Shown: positions 9,952 through 18,040, counted from the first letter of the stretch. The stretch: DNA of 43,413 bases from Acidobacteriota bacterium (GCA_016213675.1 JACQZW010000040.1:1-43413); one strand, 5' to 3'. Notes: generated by a model not told the origin, from the letters alone. Made by a program: numbers and translations.

Positions 9952-10554
9952 ATGCGGAATCGCAAGCTCGTATTGATCGTAGCCCTGCTCGTCGCGGCCG
10001 TGGCATTCGTCGCCGAGGGTCAGCAGGAACCGCAGAAGATGTCGGCCGAGCAGCAGGCCGCGATGGACGAGTGGATGAAGGTCGCCACTCCAGGTCAGCC
10101 GCACAAGATGCTCGAACGGCTGGCCGGCAGCTACACCGTCGCCGTGACGCAGTGGGAGCAGCCCGGAGCGCCGCCGTCGAAGTCGGCTGGATCGTCGGAG
10201 TCCCGGATGGTGCTCGGCGGCCGGTTCGTCCACGACAGCTTCAAGGGCGAGTTCATGGGCATGCCGTTCGAGGGGATCGGCTACACCGGCTACGACAACT
10301 ACAAGAAGCAGTACGTGTCGGTGTGGATGGACAACTTCGGCACCATGATGATGACCATGAAGGGCACCTGCGACGCCGCCGGCACCACCTGCGAGTTCAA
10401 GGGCGACATGGACGACATCATGACGAAGAAGACCGTCACGATGCGGTCCGTGACGAAGGTCGTCGACGCCAGGACGCACACCTTCGAGATGTACTACCCG
10501 GGCCCGGACGGCAAGGAGTTCAAGATGATGGAGATGGTCTACACGCGGAAGTAG
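9952..10554 (+). CDS. Secreted DUF1579-family protein (copy 1)
   Basis: This 200-residue protein starts with a signal peptide (about 1-24, VALLVAAVAFVAEGQ). It then shows the DUF1579 pattern: an initial LERLAGSYTVAVTQWEQPG strand, a central SRMVLGGRFVHDSFKGEF, GYTGYDNYKKQYVSVWMD and a C-terminal FKMMEMVYTRK. The fold is probably a lipocalin-like beta-barrel and the function is unknown. The ATG follows AGGAAAAGGA, a good ribosome-binding site. A divergent paralogue lies at 40891-41484. The gene is 58 bp downstream of the PLP enzyme and ends just before a clear hairpin terminator. Confidence 0.88.
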   Translation: MRNRKLVLIVALLVAAVAFVAEGQQEPQKMSAEQQAAMDEWMKVATPGQPHKMLERLAGSYTVAVTQWEQPGAPPSKSAGSSESRMVLGGRFVHDSFKGEFMGMPFEGIGYTGYDNYKKQYVSVWMDNFGTMMMTMKGTCDAAGTTCEFKGDMDDIMTKKTVTMRSVTKVVDARTHTFEMYYPGPDGKEFKMMEMVYTRK

Positions 10555-10581
10555 GCGTGTCGGCCGGCGGCGACGATCGGC

Positions 10582-10604
10582 AGGGCGGCGTCCGACGCCG
10601 CCCT
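10582..10604 (+). terminator. Hairpin terminator after the DUF1579 gene
   Basis: A perfect 10-bp stem AGGGCGGCGT / ACGCCGCCCT with a 3-base loop (CCG) lies 28 bp after the stop codon. There is no U-tract, which is common in very GC-rich genomes, so termination efficiency is uncertain. Confidence 0.6.
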
Positions 10605-10640
10605 CGACGTGCCGGGGTGGGGGAGCGGGGCGGTCCGGCT

Positions 10641-10648
10641 GCTACACT
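10641..10648 (+). promoter_or_regulatory. Candidate -10 element (GCTACACT) for the HD-GYP gene
   Basis: GCTACACT ends 10 bp before the ATG at 10659. No Shine-Dalgarno sequence is visible, so the mRNA may be leaderless or have a leader of only a few bases. The identical octamer stands upstream of the kinase gene on the other strand (38039-38046). Confidence 0.45.
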
Positions 10649-10658
10649 CCGGCACGAG

Positions 10659-12260
10659 ATGTCGCGACCACCCGCCGAGGGGTCCGGCCGGATCGGGACC
10701 GTCACGATCCGGATCATCGTCTGTGCCGCGACCGCGGCGCTCTTCGCCCTGCTCAACCGGGCCGGGGCGTTCTTCGAGGTCGCCGAGGGCGTCTCGCTCG
10801 TCTTCCCGGCCTCGGCGCTCGCCCTGGTCGCGGCGGCCCTGTCCGGGTGGTGGGGGGTGGCGGCGGCGTTCGTGGGCTTCATGGTGTCGCCCTGGGGCCT
10901 GCAGACCGACCTGTTCCGCCTCGTCTTCTTCTCGGTCGCGGTGACCGTGCAGGCGGCCGTCCCGGCGCTCGCCCGGTTCCGGCCGGCCGGCACCACGACG
11001 GCCCGCGTGCTTCGCGTCGTGTCGTACGGCGCCGTCCTCAACACCCTGCTCTCGGCGGTCGTCGCCGTCCCCGGCGTCGCGCTCCTCGCCAACCCGCCGT
11101 TCGACCTGCGGCAGACCGGCCTCGCGTTCGCGAGCTGGTTCCTCGGCGACATGACGACGATCGTCCTGCTCGGCGTGCCGGCGCTCCTGCTCCTGCGCCC
11201 GGCGCTCCTCCTCGACGACGTGCAGCTCGCGATCTTCCGGCGGTGGGCCGGCCGCTGGCGCCTGCACGTCTCGATGGCGGCATTGGTCGCGGTGGTGGTC
11301 GGCGCGATGCAGGTTTTCGGCGGGACGTGGCCCCTGCGCGCGCAGTGGATCGCCGTGTTCCTGCTCGTCCCGGTGCTCGTCAACGCCGCCATCGGGGCTG
11401 TCGGCGGGGGTCTCCTCACCAACGGTCTCGTCGGGATCGTCTACGTGACCGAGGTCCTCCACCTCGCGCGGCCTGCGACCCGCCCGGAGATGTTCCAGCA
11501 CGTGTTCTCGTCCTACCTGAACCTCGCGGTCTTCGCGGTGGCGGCGATCGTCGCCGGGCTGTTCGCCGGCCGCTCCCGCGCCTTGCTGGCCGAGCTCGAG
11601 GATCACCGGCGCCAGCTCCAGGACGGCTTCGAGCGGGTCGTGACCGCCCTGGCCGCGGCCATCGAGGCCAAGGACAGCTCCACCCAGGGGCACGTCCAGC
11701 GGGTCGCGCGGCTCGCCGTCGCGGTGGGTCGCCGGCTGGGCCTCAGCGGTCGGCGCGCCGAGATGCTGCGCTACGCGGCGATCCTCCACGACGTCGGCAA
11801 GATCGGCATCCCCGAGGAGGTGCTGAACAAGCCGGGACCGCTCGGCCCCGACGAGCGCCGGCTCATGGAGGAGCACGTCCGGATCGGCGTCGACATCCTG
11901 AGAAGCGTCGACGTCCTGGCGCCGGCGATCCCCTTCATCCAGTACCACCACGAGCGCTGGGACGGCCGGACCGACGGCGCGCACGCCGCCTACCACGGCC
12001 TCAAGGGCGACGAGATCCCGCTCGAGGCGCGGATCATCGCGGTGGTCGATGCCTTCGACGCCATGACCTACGAGCGCCCGAACCGGACGGCGCAGACCAA
12101 CGAGGACGCGATCGCCGAGCTCAGGCGGGAGGCCGGCGCCCAGTTCGATCCGGTGGTGGCGCAGGCGCTGATCGACGTGGTCGAGGGGCGCTCGGACGCC
12201 GAGAGCTCGGGCCGCTGGCCGGTCCTCGGCGGCACCGCGGACCCCTGGCATCCCTCGTGA
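10659..12260 (+). CDS. Membrane HD-GYP-type phosphohydrolase with MASE1-like sensor and altered GYP motif
   Basis: This is a 533-residue protein. Residues 15-305 contain about eight hydrophobic helices resembling a MASE1 integral membrane sensor (FPASALALVAAALSGWWG near 49-66). A short linker leads to an HD-GYP domain (about 322-520). The metal-ligand positions are present: H345, H377-D378 in ILHDVGKIGIP, H406, H430-H431 in YHHERWDG and D464 in VVDAFDAMT. Family members hydrolyse cyclic di-GMP or cGAMP-type dinucleotides. The GYP signature itself is absent: after HHERWDG (430-436) the sequence is RTDGAHAAYH and then GLKGDEIP, instead of the usual TGYPxGLKG. Activity or substrate may therefore differ. 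The gene follows a terminator and a candidate -10 element, so it is probably monocistronic. Confidence 0.88.
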   Translation: MSRPPAEGSGRIGTVTIRIIVCAATAALFALLNRAGAFFEVAEGVSLVFPASALALVAAALSGWWGVAAAFVGFMVSPWGLQTDLFRLVFFSVAVTVQAAVPALARFRPAGTTTARVLRVVSYGAVLNTLLSAVVAVPGVALLANPPFDLRQTGLAFASWFLGDMTTIVLLGVPALLLLRPALLLDDVQLAIFRRWAGRWRLHVSMAALVAVVVGAMQVFGGTWPLRAQWIAVFLLVPVLVNAAIGAVGGGLLTNGLVGIVYVTEVLHLARPATRPEMFQHVFSSYLNLAVFAVAAIVAGLFAGRSRALLAELEDHRRQLQDGFERVVTALAAAIEAKDSSTQGHVQRVARLAVAVGRRLGLSGRRAEMLRYAAILHDVGKIGIPEEVLNKPGPLGPDERRLMEEHVRIGVDILRSVDVLAPAIPFIQYHHERWDGRTDGAHAAYHGLKGDEIPLEARIIAVVDAFDAMTYERPNRTAQTNEDAIAELRREAGAQFDPVVAQALIDVVEGRSDAESSGRWPVLGGTADPWHPS

Positions 12261-12289
12261 GCGCGGGACGACGGATCAGGAGCGCCTGA

Positions 12290-12910
12290 TCACTCGACGC
12301 CGAGGTGCAGCAGCTCGACGGGCGTCGTCCCGACGGCAGCAAGGTAGAGGTTGTCGAAGTTCGCGGTGTAGGTGCCGGTCGTGTCCTCTTTGGTGATGTA
12401 CCCGCGCACCAGCGCGCTCACCGCCCCGGCCGGCGCGGCGAACCCGCCGGCGATGGTCCCCTGGCTCACGGTGAGCCAGGTGCCGCGAGGGTCGGTCGAG
12501 GGGTTGACGCTGTTGGTCGTGGTTCCACCGACGTTCGTGCCCGTGCACCCGGCGCCGTCATAGAATAGGACGGGCATGTGGGAGTTGCCGACGGTCGTCT
12601 CGCCGGTGCGCAGCATGACCTTGCCGCCCCAGTAGTACTGCGTGCCGGCCGAGATGCCGCCGACGCACTGGTACATCATGATCGAGCCGAAGGCAATGGT
12701 CGCCGCGTTCGCCAACGCCGCCGAGCCGGAGCTTGGCGACCCGTCCGCGTCTCGTGTCGGGTCGAAGGTCAGCGACCCATCCCCGCCGCCGAACGTCCAG
12801 CCCACCGTGCCGCTGGCGAAGGTGTTGTTGGTGAGCAAGTTCTGCGCGATCGCTGCGGGCAGGAAACACGTGAAGCTCAAACAGACGAGGACCACGATTC
12901 GTCTCATCAC
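12290..12910 (-). CDS. Secreted hypothetical protein ending in a PVEL-type C-terminus
   Basis: This is a 206-residue protein with a signal peptide (about 1-22, ending AIAQ). The mature part is beta-rich. It begins NLLTNNTFASGTVGWTFGG, typical of carbohydrate-binding or jelly-roll modules that describe a lost or trapped ligand, and continues with TANFDNLYL near the end. It resembles CBM-like Ig/jelly-roll domains, but no enzymatic motif is visible. The last residues are PVELLHLGVE, closely similar to the end of the metalloprotease at 18206-19651 (PVELMFLEIE), which suggests a shared C-terminal signature. Either GTG or the following ATG could start translation; GGAGGA lies just upstream. It converges with the HD-GYP gene, 29 bp apart. 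Confidence 0.75.
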   Translation of the reverse strand: MMRRIVVLVCLSFTCFLPAAIAQNLLTNNTFASGTVGWTFGGGDGSLTFDPTRDADGSPSSGSAALANAATIAFGSIMMYQCVGGISAGTQYYWGGKVMLRTGETTVGNSHMPVLFYDGAGCTGTNVGGTTTNSVNPSTDPRGTWLTVSQGTIAGGFAAPAGAVSALVRGYITKEDTTGTYTANFDNLYLAAVGTTPVELLHLGVE

Positions 12911-13033
12911 GTCCTCCTTGAATCTGAATGTCGTCTCTGGTCGTCAACTTAGGTTGAGGCGTACGAAAGCGCAAGGAGCTGCTGACCGGGCGGACTCCGG
13001 CGGGGCGACACCCGCGGCCGCCACGCGCTTAAG

Positions 13034-14101
13034 CTAGGCCCGGCGGACGGGGCCGACCAAGACGCCGGGAAGCTCACCGGCCAGGCCGGGCCCGAAGGCG
13101 CGGGCCGGCGTCCACGCACCGGGCGCGACGCCGCCGGCGAGCAGCCGCACGGCGCACTCGACGGCCGCCACCGCGGTGAACGCGTAGGCCTCCGGCGTCT
13201 CGATCGTGCCGACCACGGCCTCGCCCGCGTCGTTCCACGCCCGGCCCCAGGCGAACGAGCGGGCGCGAGCGTGGGCGGCCGCGTCGGGCCCCGCGACCGC
13301 TCGTCCGGCGAGCCGTTGCAGGAGGCGCTTGACCGGTCGCAGGCCGGCCAGCGGCAGGGCCAGGCGGAGCGCCGTGAGCAGTCGGAGCTGGGCGGGCGGG
13401 AAGGCCGCGAAGGTGCGGATGTTCGGAATCCCGGTGGTGTGAAACGCCGTCGAGACGTCGCCCCAGGCGATGGCGGCGCAGCGCCGCCGGCCGAACGGGA
13501 AGTCGACGTCGAGGCGTTCGGCGGCCAGCGGGCGCGGGACGATCTTCCCGTCCCGCCGCGCGGCGCATACGTACGGGAAGCTCTCGATCATGGTCTTGAC
13601 CGTGCCGGCGCTCCAGCTCCCGCCGCGACTCGTGAAGGCGAGGTCGAGGTGGGTCGCGTCGGGGAGCGCCTCGGCGAGCAGCGCCGCCAGGCAGTCGGTG
13701 GGCACGACGTCGAAGCCGACCCCGGAGACGAGCGCGACGCCGGCGGCGCGGGCCCGCGCGTCGAGCGCGATGGTGCGCTCGAAGACCGGGATCTCGCCGG
13801 TGATGTCGAGGTAGCCCGCGGGCGCCGCGAGGCACGCCGACTGCATCGGCTTCGCGGTGCGCACGAACGGCCCGGCGCAGTGCAGCACGGCGCGCGCGCC
13901 GGCGAGGCCCGCGCGGATCGCCTGCGGGTCGTCGAGGCCGAAGGCCCGGTGCGGCACGCCCAGCGACGCGGCGAGCGTGTCGATCGCCGCCCCGCCGCGG
14001 CCGGCCAGCACGGGGGCGAGGCCGCGCCGCACCGCCTCGGCGGCGACCAGTCGCCCGGTGTACCCCGTCGCCCCGTAGATCAGCAGATCGCGCCCGTCCA
14101 T
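13034..14101 (-). CDS. Saccharopine-dehydrogenase-like NAD(P)-binding protein (trans-acting enoyl reductase type)
   Basis: This 355-residue protein begins DLLIYGATGYTGRLVAAEA, a Rossmann dinucleotide motif (GATGYTG at about 10-16). It continues with the family segments AGRG, VLHCAGPFVRTAKPMQSAC, YLDITGEIPVFE and GVGFDVVPTDCLAA. This pattern is that of the saccharopine dehydrogenase NADP-binding superfamily, including trans-acting enoyl reductases and Lys2-type reductases. The precise substrate is unknown. The frame stays open upstream to 14530, but similarity starts at MDGRDLL. A GGCGGAGGCGAGAG ribosome-binding region and a TACAAT box (14119-14124) support the ATG at 14101. The neighbours are unrelated, and the gene is divergent from the VIT/vWA gene. 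Confidence 0.85.
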   Translation of the reverse strand: MDGRDLLIYGATGYTGRLVAAEAVRRGLAPVLAGRGGAAIDTLAASLGVPHRAFGLDDPQAIRAGLAGARAVLHCAGPFVRTAKPMQSACLAAPAGYLDITGEIPVFERTIALDARARAAGVALVSGVGFDVVPTDCLAALLAEALPDATHLDLAFTSRGGSWSAGTVKTMIESFPYVCAARRDGKIVPRPLAAERLDVDFPFGRRRCAAIAWGDVSTAFHTTGIPNIRTFAAFPPAQLRLLTALRLALPLAGLRPVKRLLQRLAGRAVAGPDAAAHARARSFAWGRAWNDAGEAVVGTIETPEAYAFTAVAAVECAVRLLAGGVAPGAWTPARAFGPGLAGELPGVLVGPVRRA

Positions 14102-14118
14102 CTCTCGCCTCCGCCTCG

Positions 14119-14124
14119 ATTGTA
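14119..14124 (-). promoter_or_regulatory. Candidate -10 hexamer (TACAAT) for the saccharopine-dehydrogenase-like gene
   Basis: TACAAT on the minus strand lies 17 bp before the ATG at 14101, with the ribosome-binding site between. A -35 element is not recognisable in the GC-rich sequence upstream. Confidence 0.4.
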
Positions 14125-14279
14125 GGCCCCTGTTCCCGGCCCCCCTCCTTCTCGAGTTCCGCGCCGCCGCCGACGCGTGTCCAAACCGCATGACGCGCCA
14201 ACCATCCCCCCGGGCCGCGGATCCGGAGGGAACCTTCCGTCCCGCGGGCGGTCCAACCACGACGAGAAAGGAGCCAGCC

Positions 14280-16724
14280 ATGACCACGACCCATGCCACG
14301 CCGATGAGGAATGAGACGCACGCGGGAGCCTTCTGGCTCCTGGCCGGTCTGCTCGGCCTCGCCGCCCTGCTCGCGGCGGCGCCGCCGTCGTTCGGGCAGC
14401 CGGCGGAGGGCGACGACCGCACGCTGTCGCCGTTCTTCTTCGTCCAGGGCGCCGACGGCGCGACCGATCGCCTCCCGCTCAAGTCGACCACCGTCGACGT
14501 GCGGATCGCCGGCGTCATTGCCGACGTCACCGTGACCCAGGTCTACGCAAACGAAGGCCGGCGGGCACTCGAGGCGATCTACGTGTTCCCGGCCTCGACC
14601 CGCGCCGCCGTCTACGGAATGCGCATGACCGTCGGCGCCCGCGTCATCGAGGCGCAGATCCGGGAGCGGGCGGCCGCGCGCGCCGACTACGAGCAGGCCC
14701 GTCGGCAGGGCCGGACCGCGTCGCTCCTCGAGCAGCAACGACCGAACGTGTTCCAGATGAACGTCGCCAACATCCTGCCCGGCGACGAGGTGCGGGTCGA
14801 GATGCGCTACACGGAGCTGCTCGTCCCCGAGGCCGGCGTCTACGAGTTCGTCTACCCGACCGTGGTCGGTCCCCGCTACTCGAACCGGACGGCGGCCGGC
14901 GCCGCCGACAACGACCGCTGGGTCGCCAACCCCTACCTCCACGAGGGCGAGGCGCCGAGGAGCGCGTTCGACATCTCGGCCACGGTGTCGGCCGGCATGC
15001 CGATCCACAAGGTCGAGTGTCCCTCGCACAAGGCCTCGGTCGTCTACGACGGCCGGTCGGTCGCCAGGGTCAGGCTCGACCGCGGCGAGCGGGCCGGCGG
15101 CAACCGCGACTTCGTGCTGCGCTACCGGCTGGCCGGCGGCGCCGTCGAGTCGGGGCTGCTGCTCTACCGGGGCGCGCAGGAGAACTTCTTCCTCCTCATG
15201 GTCCAGCCGCCGGAGCGCGTGGCTCCGGAGGCGATGCCGCCGCGGGAGTACGTCTTCGTCGTCGACGTCTCGGGGTCGATGCACGGCTTCCCCCTCGAAA
15301 CCTCCAAGGCGCTGCTCCGCAACCTGCTCGGCGGGCTCCGGGACGGTGACTCGTTCAACGTCCTGCTGTTCGCCGGCGGCTCGCGAGTTCTCGCCGAGCG
15401 GTCGCTCCCCGCGACGGAAGCCAACCTGCGGCTGGCCGTCGACGCCATCGACCGCGAGCAGGGTGGGGGAGGTACCGAGCTCGTCCCGGCGCTGCGGCGC
15501 GCCCTGGCGTTGCCCCGCGCCGCCGGCGTCTCGCGCACCATCGTCGTCGCCACCGACGGCTACGTGAACGTCGAGAAGGACGCGTTCGAGCTGATCCGCT
15601 CGAGCCTCGACGACGCCAACCTGTTCGCCTTCGGCATCGGCTCCTCGGTCAACCGCTTCCTCATCGAGGGGATGGCCCGGGCCGGGATGGGCGAGCCGTT
15701 CATCGTCGGCAAGCCCGAGGGGGCCGGGCTCCAGGCCGAGAAGTTCCGCGCCACGGTGGAGGCTCCGGTGCTGACCGACGTCGCCGTCGCGTTCTCCGGC
15801 TTCGAGGCCTACGACGTCGAGCCGCCGGCGATCGGGGACGTCTTCGCCGAGCGGCCGGTGCTGGTCTTCGGCAAGTGGCGCGGCGAGCCGCGCGGCACGG
15901 TCACGGTCTCGGGGTCGAGCGGGCTCGGCCCGTACCGCCGCCGGATCGACGTCGCGTCGGTCCCGCTGCCGCGCGGCAACGAGGCGCTGCGCACCCTGTG
16001 GGCGCGCCACCGCATCGCGTCGCTCGGCGACTTCAACACGCTGGACCCGAGCGACGAACGGGTGCGCGAGATCACCTCGCTGGGGCTCACGTACAGCCTG
16101 CTGACCGACTACACCTCGTTCGTCGCCGTCGACACCGTGGCGCGCAACGCCGGCGGCGAGTCGACCACCGTGCAGCAGCCCCTCCCGCTGCCGCAGGGCG
16201 TGAGCGACTACGCGGTCGGCAACTCGCAGGCGAAGGGGGTCGGCGCCATCGCTGCCTATGCGGCGCCGCCGCCTCCTCCCGCGCGGGCAGTCACGAGCAA
16301 GGAGGAGTCCAGGCGACAGGTCGCCGCTCCGGCAGCCGGCGACGCCGGCGGCGCGATGGGTGGGGTTGAAGGAGGGGCACCGGTGTTCGACGAACGCATT
16401 CGCCTGCAGGAGAGCCAACCCAGCGCGGTTCCGGCGGAGAAGGACAAGGCGATGTCGTGCCTCGAGGCGGCGATCAGGCGGTGGAGCGTCCCGGCGTCGA
16501 CCGGCCGGACGGTCCTCGTAGCCGACCTCGAGCTCGCCGGCGGGCACTGGAAGCTGGCGAGGCTGGTGCGGGCCGCCGGCCCGCTGCCGGTGGCCGACCT
16601 CGACAGGCTGCTCCGCGCCTCCATGGCCACGCTGACGTGCCAGCCGATGGGTTCACGGACCGCCGTGACCGTCGAGATCACCGTTGGCGCCGATGGAAAG
16701 GTGCTGTCGGTCGTGATCCGGTAG
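14280..16724 (+). CDS. VIT domain / von Willebrand factor A domain protein with TonB-like C-terminal module
   Basis: This is an 814-residue exported or membrane-anchored protein. A signal segment (about 17-40) is followed by a VIT (vault/inter-alpha-trypsin) domain (about 66-185, with VTVTQVYANEGRRALEAIYV). A beta region and a vWA domain (about 323-500) follow, with an intact MIDAS DVSGS (329-333) and the TDGY loop. Other sections include a Pro-rich low-complexity linker (PPPPPAR). The last 100 residues resemble the AgmX/PglI or TonB-type C-terminal fold (CLEAAIRRW ... VTVEITVGADGKVLSVVIR), often found in energy-transducing or adhesion proteins. The role is probably metal-dependent protein binding at the cell envelope; the partner is unknown. 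The ATG at 14280 has GAAAGGAG eight bases upstream. It is followed by a perfect hairpin terminator. Confidence 0.88.
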   Translation: MTTTHATPMRNETHAGAFWLLAGLLGLAALLAAAPPSFGQPAEGDDRTLSPFFFVQGADGATDRLPLKSTTVDVRIAGVIADVTVTQVYANEGRRALEAIYVFPASTRAAVYGMRMTVGARVIEAQIRERAAARADYEQARRQGRTASLLEQQRPNVFQMNVANILPGDEVRVEMRYTELLVPEAGVYEFVYPTVVGPRYSNRTAAGAADNDRWVANPYLHEGEAPRSAFDISATVSAGMPIHKVECPSHKASVVYDGRSVARVRLDRGERAGGNRDFVLRYRLAGGAVESGLLLYRGAQENFFLLMVQPPERVAPEAMPPREYVFVVDVSGSMHGFPLETSKALLRNLLGGLRDGDSFNVLLFAGGSRVLAERSLPATEANLRLAVDAIDREQGGGGTELVPALRRALALPRAAGVSRTIVVATDGYVNVEKDAFELIRSSLDDANLFAFGIGSSVNRFLIEGMARAGMGEPFIVGKPEGAGLQAEKFRATVEAPVLTDVAVAFSGFEAYDVEPPAIGDVFAERPVLVFGKWRGEPRGTVTVSGSSGLGPYRRRIDVASVPLPRGNEALRTLWARHRIASLGDFNTLDPSDERVREITSLGLTYSLLTDYTSFVAVDTVARNAGGESTTVQQPLPLPQGVSDYAVGNSQAKGVGAIAAYAAPPPPPARAVTSKEESRRQVAAPAAGDAGGAMGGVEGGAPVFDERIRLQESQPSAVPAEKDKAMSCLEAAIRRWSVPASTGRTVLVADLELAGGHWKLARLVRAAGPLPVADLDRLLRASMATLTCQPMGSRTAVTVEITVGADGKVLSVVIR

Positions 16725-16750
16725 CGCCAGGCGTGAAGAGGGAACAAGGC

Positions 16751-16776
16751 CGGGCGGCCCGTGCGCGGGCCGCCCG
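16751..16776 (+). terminator. Hairpin terminator after the VIT/vWA gene
   Basis: A perfect 10-bp stem CGGGCGGCCC / GGGCCGCCCG with a 6-base loop lies 27 bp after the stop codon. There is no U-tract. It opens a 277-bp convergent intergenic region that also contains a REP-like element and two heptamer arrays. Confidence 0.65.
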
Positions 16777-16852
16777 CGTCGTTGCGGCGCGGCCGCCCAT
16801 GCGGTCCTACGTAGCGGCCACCCGTCGGGCGGCCGGTTGTTTGCACATGGGG

Positions 16853-16892
16853 CCTGCAGGGCCGACGACGGCCGGCCACGGCCGGCCGCTAC
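16853..16892 (+). repeat. REP-like palindromic element, copy A
   Basis: The core runs from CCTGCAGG through GACGACGGCCGGCCA to CGGCCGGCCGCTAC. It is nearly the same as the reverse complement of 18041-18081, with about three mismatches and one indel over 41 bases. GTAGCGGCC at 16811-16819 and GGCCGCTAC at 16884-16892 form inverted ends, so a longer unit of about 80 bp may be the true element. Confidence 0.75.
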
Positions 16893-16913
16893 GTTCGCGG
16901 GTGCGTGGAGCAC

Positions 16914-16948
16914 CGTCCCCCGTTCCCCGTTCCCCGTCCCCCGTTGTC
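16914..16948. repeat. Heptamer tandem array, CGTYCCC type
   Basis: Four clear 7-bp units (CGTCCCC, CGTTCCC, CGTTCCC, CGTCCCC) and a decayed fifth lie between convergent genes. It is one of five heptamer arrays in the window. Confidence 0.8.
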
Positions 16949-16964
16949 CTGGGCGGGTGGGGGC

Positions 16965-16999
16965 CTCTTCCCTCTCCCCTCACCCCTCTTCCCTGCCTC
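16965..16999. repeat. Heptamer tandem array, CTCTYCC type
   Basis: Five 7-bp units (CTCTTCC, CTCTCCC, CTCACCC, CTCTTCC, CTGCCTC) end two bases before the stop codon of the ferritin-like gene on the minus strand. The reverse complement resembles the array at 31872-31899, which also abuts a ferritin-like gene. Confidence 0.75.
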
Positions 17000-17001
17000 A
17001 A

Positions 17002-17514
17002 TCATCCTGCTTCGAGGCGGAACTCCATGATGTCGAACCAGTACCCGTGGCCGGCCAGGGCGTCGATTTCCGCCTGCACGAGCGACACGTGGCCCTCCTC
17101 GATCTCGAGGAAGCGGGCGAACATCGGGCGGTCGTCGCCGGGCAGGGTGTTGACGAGCTCGCGGTAGAACGCGCTGGTCTGCTTCTCGAGATCGAGGGCG
17201 ACCTTCAGGAGGTCGAGCTCCTCCTTGATCGAGATCGAGTTCGCCGGGGCGGTCTCGACCTTCTTCTTGGCCTGGGCGATCCACTCGGGCGGCGGCAGGA
17301 TCGAGCCGAGCTCGGCGTTAGTGACCTTGCCGGTGGTCTTCCACTCCTCGACCCGGCTCTCCAGGTAGTCGACGTGACGCTGCTCTTCCTGCGCGAATAC
17401 CTCGAACAACCGCTTGCCGCGAGCGTCGAAGATCTTGGCGGCGCCGGCCGCGTAGTGGTCGCGCACCTTGTGCTCGAAGCCGATGGCGATGTTGAGCGCC
17501 TCGTGAACGTCCAT
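17002..17514 (-). CDS. Ferritin-like / rubrerythrin-type diiron protein (copy 1)
   Basis: This 170-residue four-helix-bundle protein has the paired carboxylate and histidine pattern of the rubrerythrin family. FEHKVRDHYAAGA and AQEEQRHVDYLE (ExxH) lie in the first half, and LEKQTSAFYRELV and EIEEGHVSLVQAEI (ExxH) in the second. No C-terminal rubredoxin Cys motifs are present, so it is a ferritin-like erythrin domain only. Likely roles are iron handling or peroxide removal in the cytoplasm. GGGAGG precedes the ATG at 17514. A perfect 17-bp hairpin (17524-17559) lies directly upstream in the presumed leader and may be regulatory. A second ferritin-like gene is at 31400-31867. It is divergent from the DUF1820 gene. 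Confidence 0.85.
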   Translation of the reverse strand: MDVHEALNIAIGFEHKVRDHYAAGAAKIFDARGKRLFEVFAQEEQRHVDYLESRVEEWKTTGKVTNAELGSILPPPEWIAQAKKKVETAPANSISIKEELDLLKVALDLEKQTSAFYRELVNTLPGDDRPMFARFLEIEEGHVSLVQAEIDALAGHGYWFDIMEFRLEAG

Positions 17515-17523
17515 CGCTCCCTC

Positions 17524-17559
17524 CCTGTGCCCCGCCGGCCTGGGCCGGCGGGGCACAGG
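17524..17559. promoter_or_regulatory. Perfect 17-bp palindrome in the 5' region of the ferritin-like gene
   Basis: Arms CCTGTGCCCCGCCGGCC (17524-17540) and GGCCGGCGGGGCACAGG (17543-17559) are exact reverse complements around two bases. It lies in a divergent gap, where a terminator is not expected, and stops 9 bp from the ferritin-like start codon. It could be a leader hairpin, a dyad operator, or a REP-type element; the sequence alone cannot decide. Confidence 0.6.
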
Positions 17560-17635
17560 ATACCGCAGGCCGGTGGTCCCGGGTACGCGGACTGCGCCCG
17601 CAGGCCCTGTGCTAAGGTCGTTTCGCGAGGTGGAC

Positions 17636-17983
17636 ATGGCTCGCCGGAAGGCGCCCGAGACCCGGATCTACAAGGTCATCTTCAACAACCAGGGCCAGGT
17701 GTTCGAGATCTACGCCCGCCACGTGAGCCCGGGCGGCCTGCTCGGCTTCATCGAGGTGGAGCACATCCTGTTCGGCGAGCGCTCGCAGCTCATCGTCGAC
17801 TCCTCGGAGGAGAAGCTCAAGACCGAGTTCGCCGGCGTCAAGCGGGTGTTCATCCCGATGCACGCCGTGGTCCGCGTCGACGAGGTGGAGAAGCCCGGCT
17901 CCGGCCGGATCCACGCTGGCGAGGCGGGCACGGGGAAGGTGACGCCGTTCCCGCTGCCGATCGTGAAGCCGCGCAAGGAGTAG
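17636..17983 (+). CDS. DUF1820 family protein
   Basis: This 115-residue protein matches DUF1820 across its length. RIYKVIFNNQGQVFEIYARH opens the domain, followed by GFIEVEHILFGERSQLIVDSS, EEKLKTEFAGVKRVFIPMHA and VVRVDEVEK. The family is small, cytoplasmic and of unknown function, best known from gammaproteobacteria, so its presence here is a slightly unusual distribution. The Pro-rich tail (TPFPLPIVKPRKE) is variable in the family. The ATG at 17636 has GCGAGG upstream and a GCTAAGGT box at 17611-17618. The stop codon is followed at once by a heptamer array. Confidence 0.88.
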   Translation: MARRKAPETRIYKVIFNNQGQVFEIYARHVSPGGLLGFIEVEHILFGERSQLIVDSSEEKLKTEFAGVKRVFIPMHAVVRVDEVEKPGSGRIHAGEAGTGKVTPFPLPIVKPRKE

Positions 17984-17984
17984 G

Positions 17985-18019
17985 GGACCGTGGACCGTGG
18001 ACCGTGGTCCGCGGCCCGT
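17985..18019. repeat. Heptamer tandem array, GGACCGT type
   Basis: Five 7-bp units (GGACCGT three times, then GGTCCGC and GGCCCGT) begin one base after the DUF1820 stop codon. On the other strand the unit reads as GTCCACG, related to the GTCCCGR array at 30811. Confidence 0.8.
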
Positions 18020-18040
18020 CTCCCAACCCCCGGAGACTAT

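Noticed and set aside
13074..16547. Minus-strand ORF of 1,157 codons opposite the VIT/vWA gene
   Set aside because: Arg/Asp/Gly-rich shadow frame; the plus strand encodes intact VIT and MIDAS motifs.
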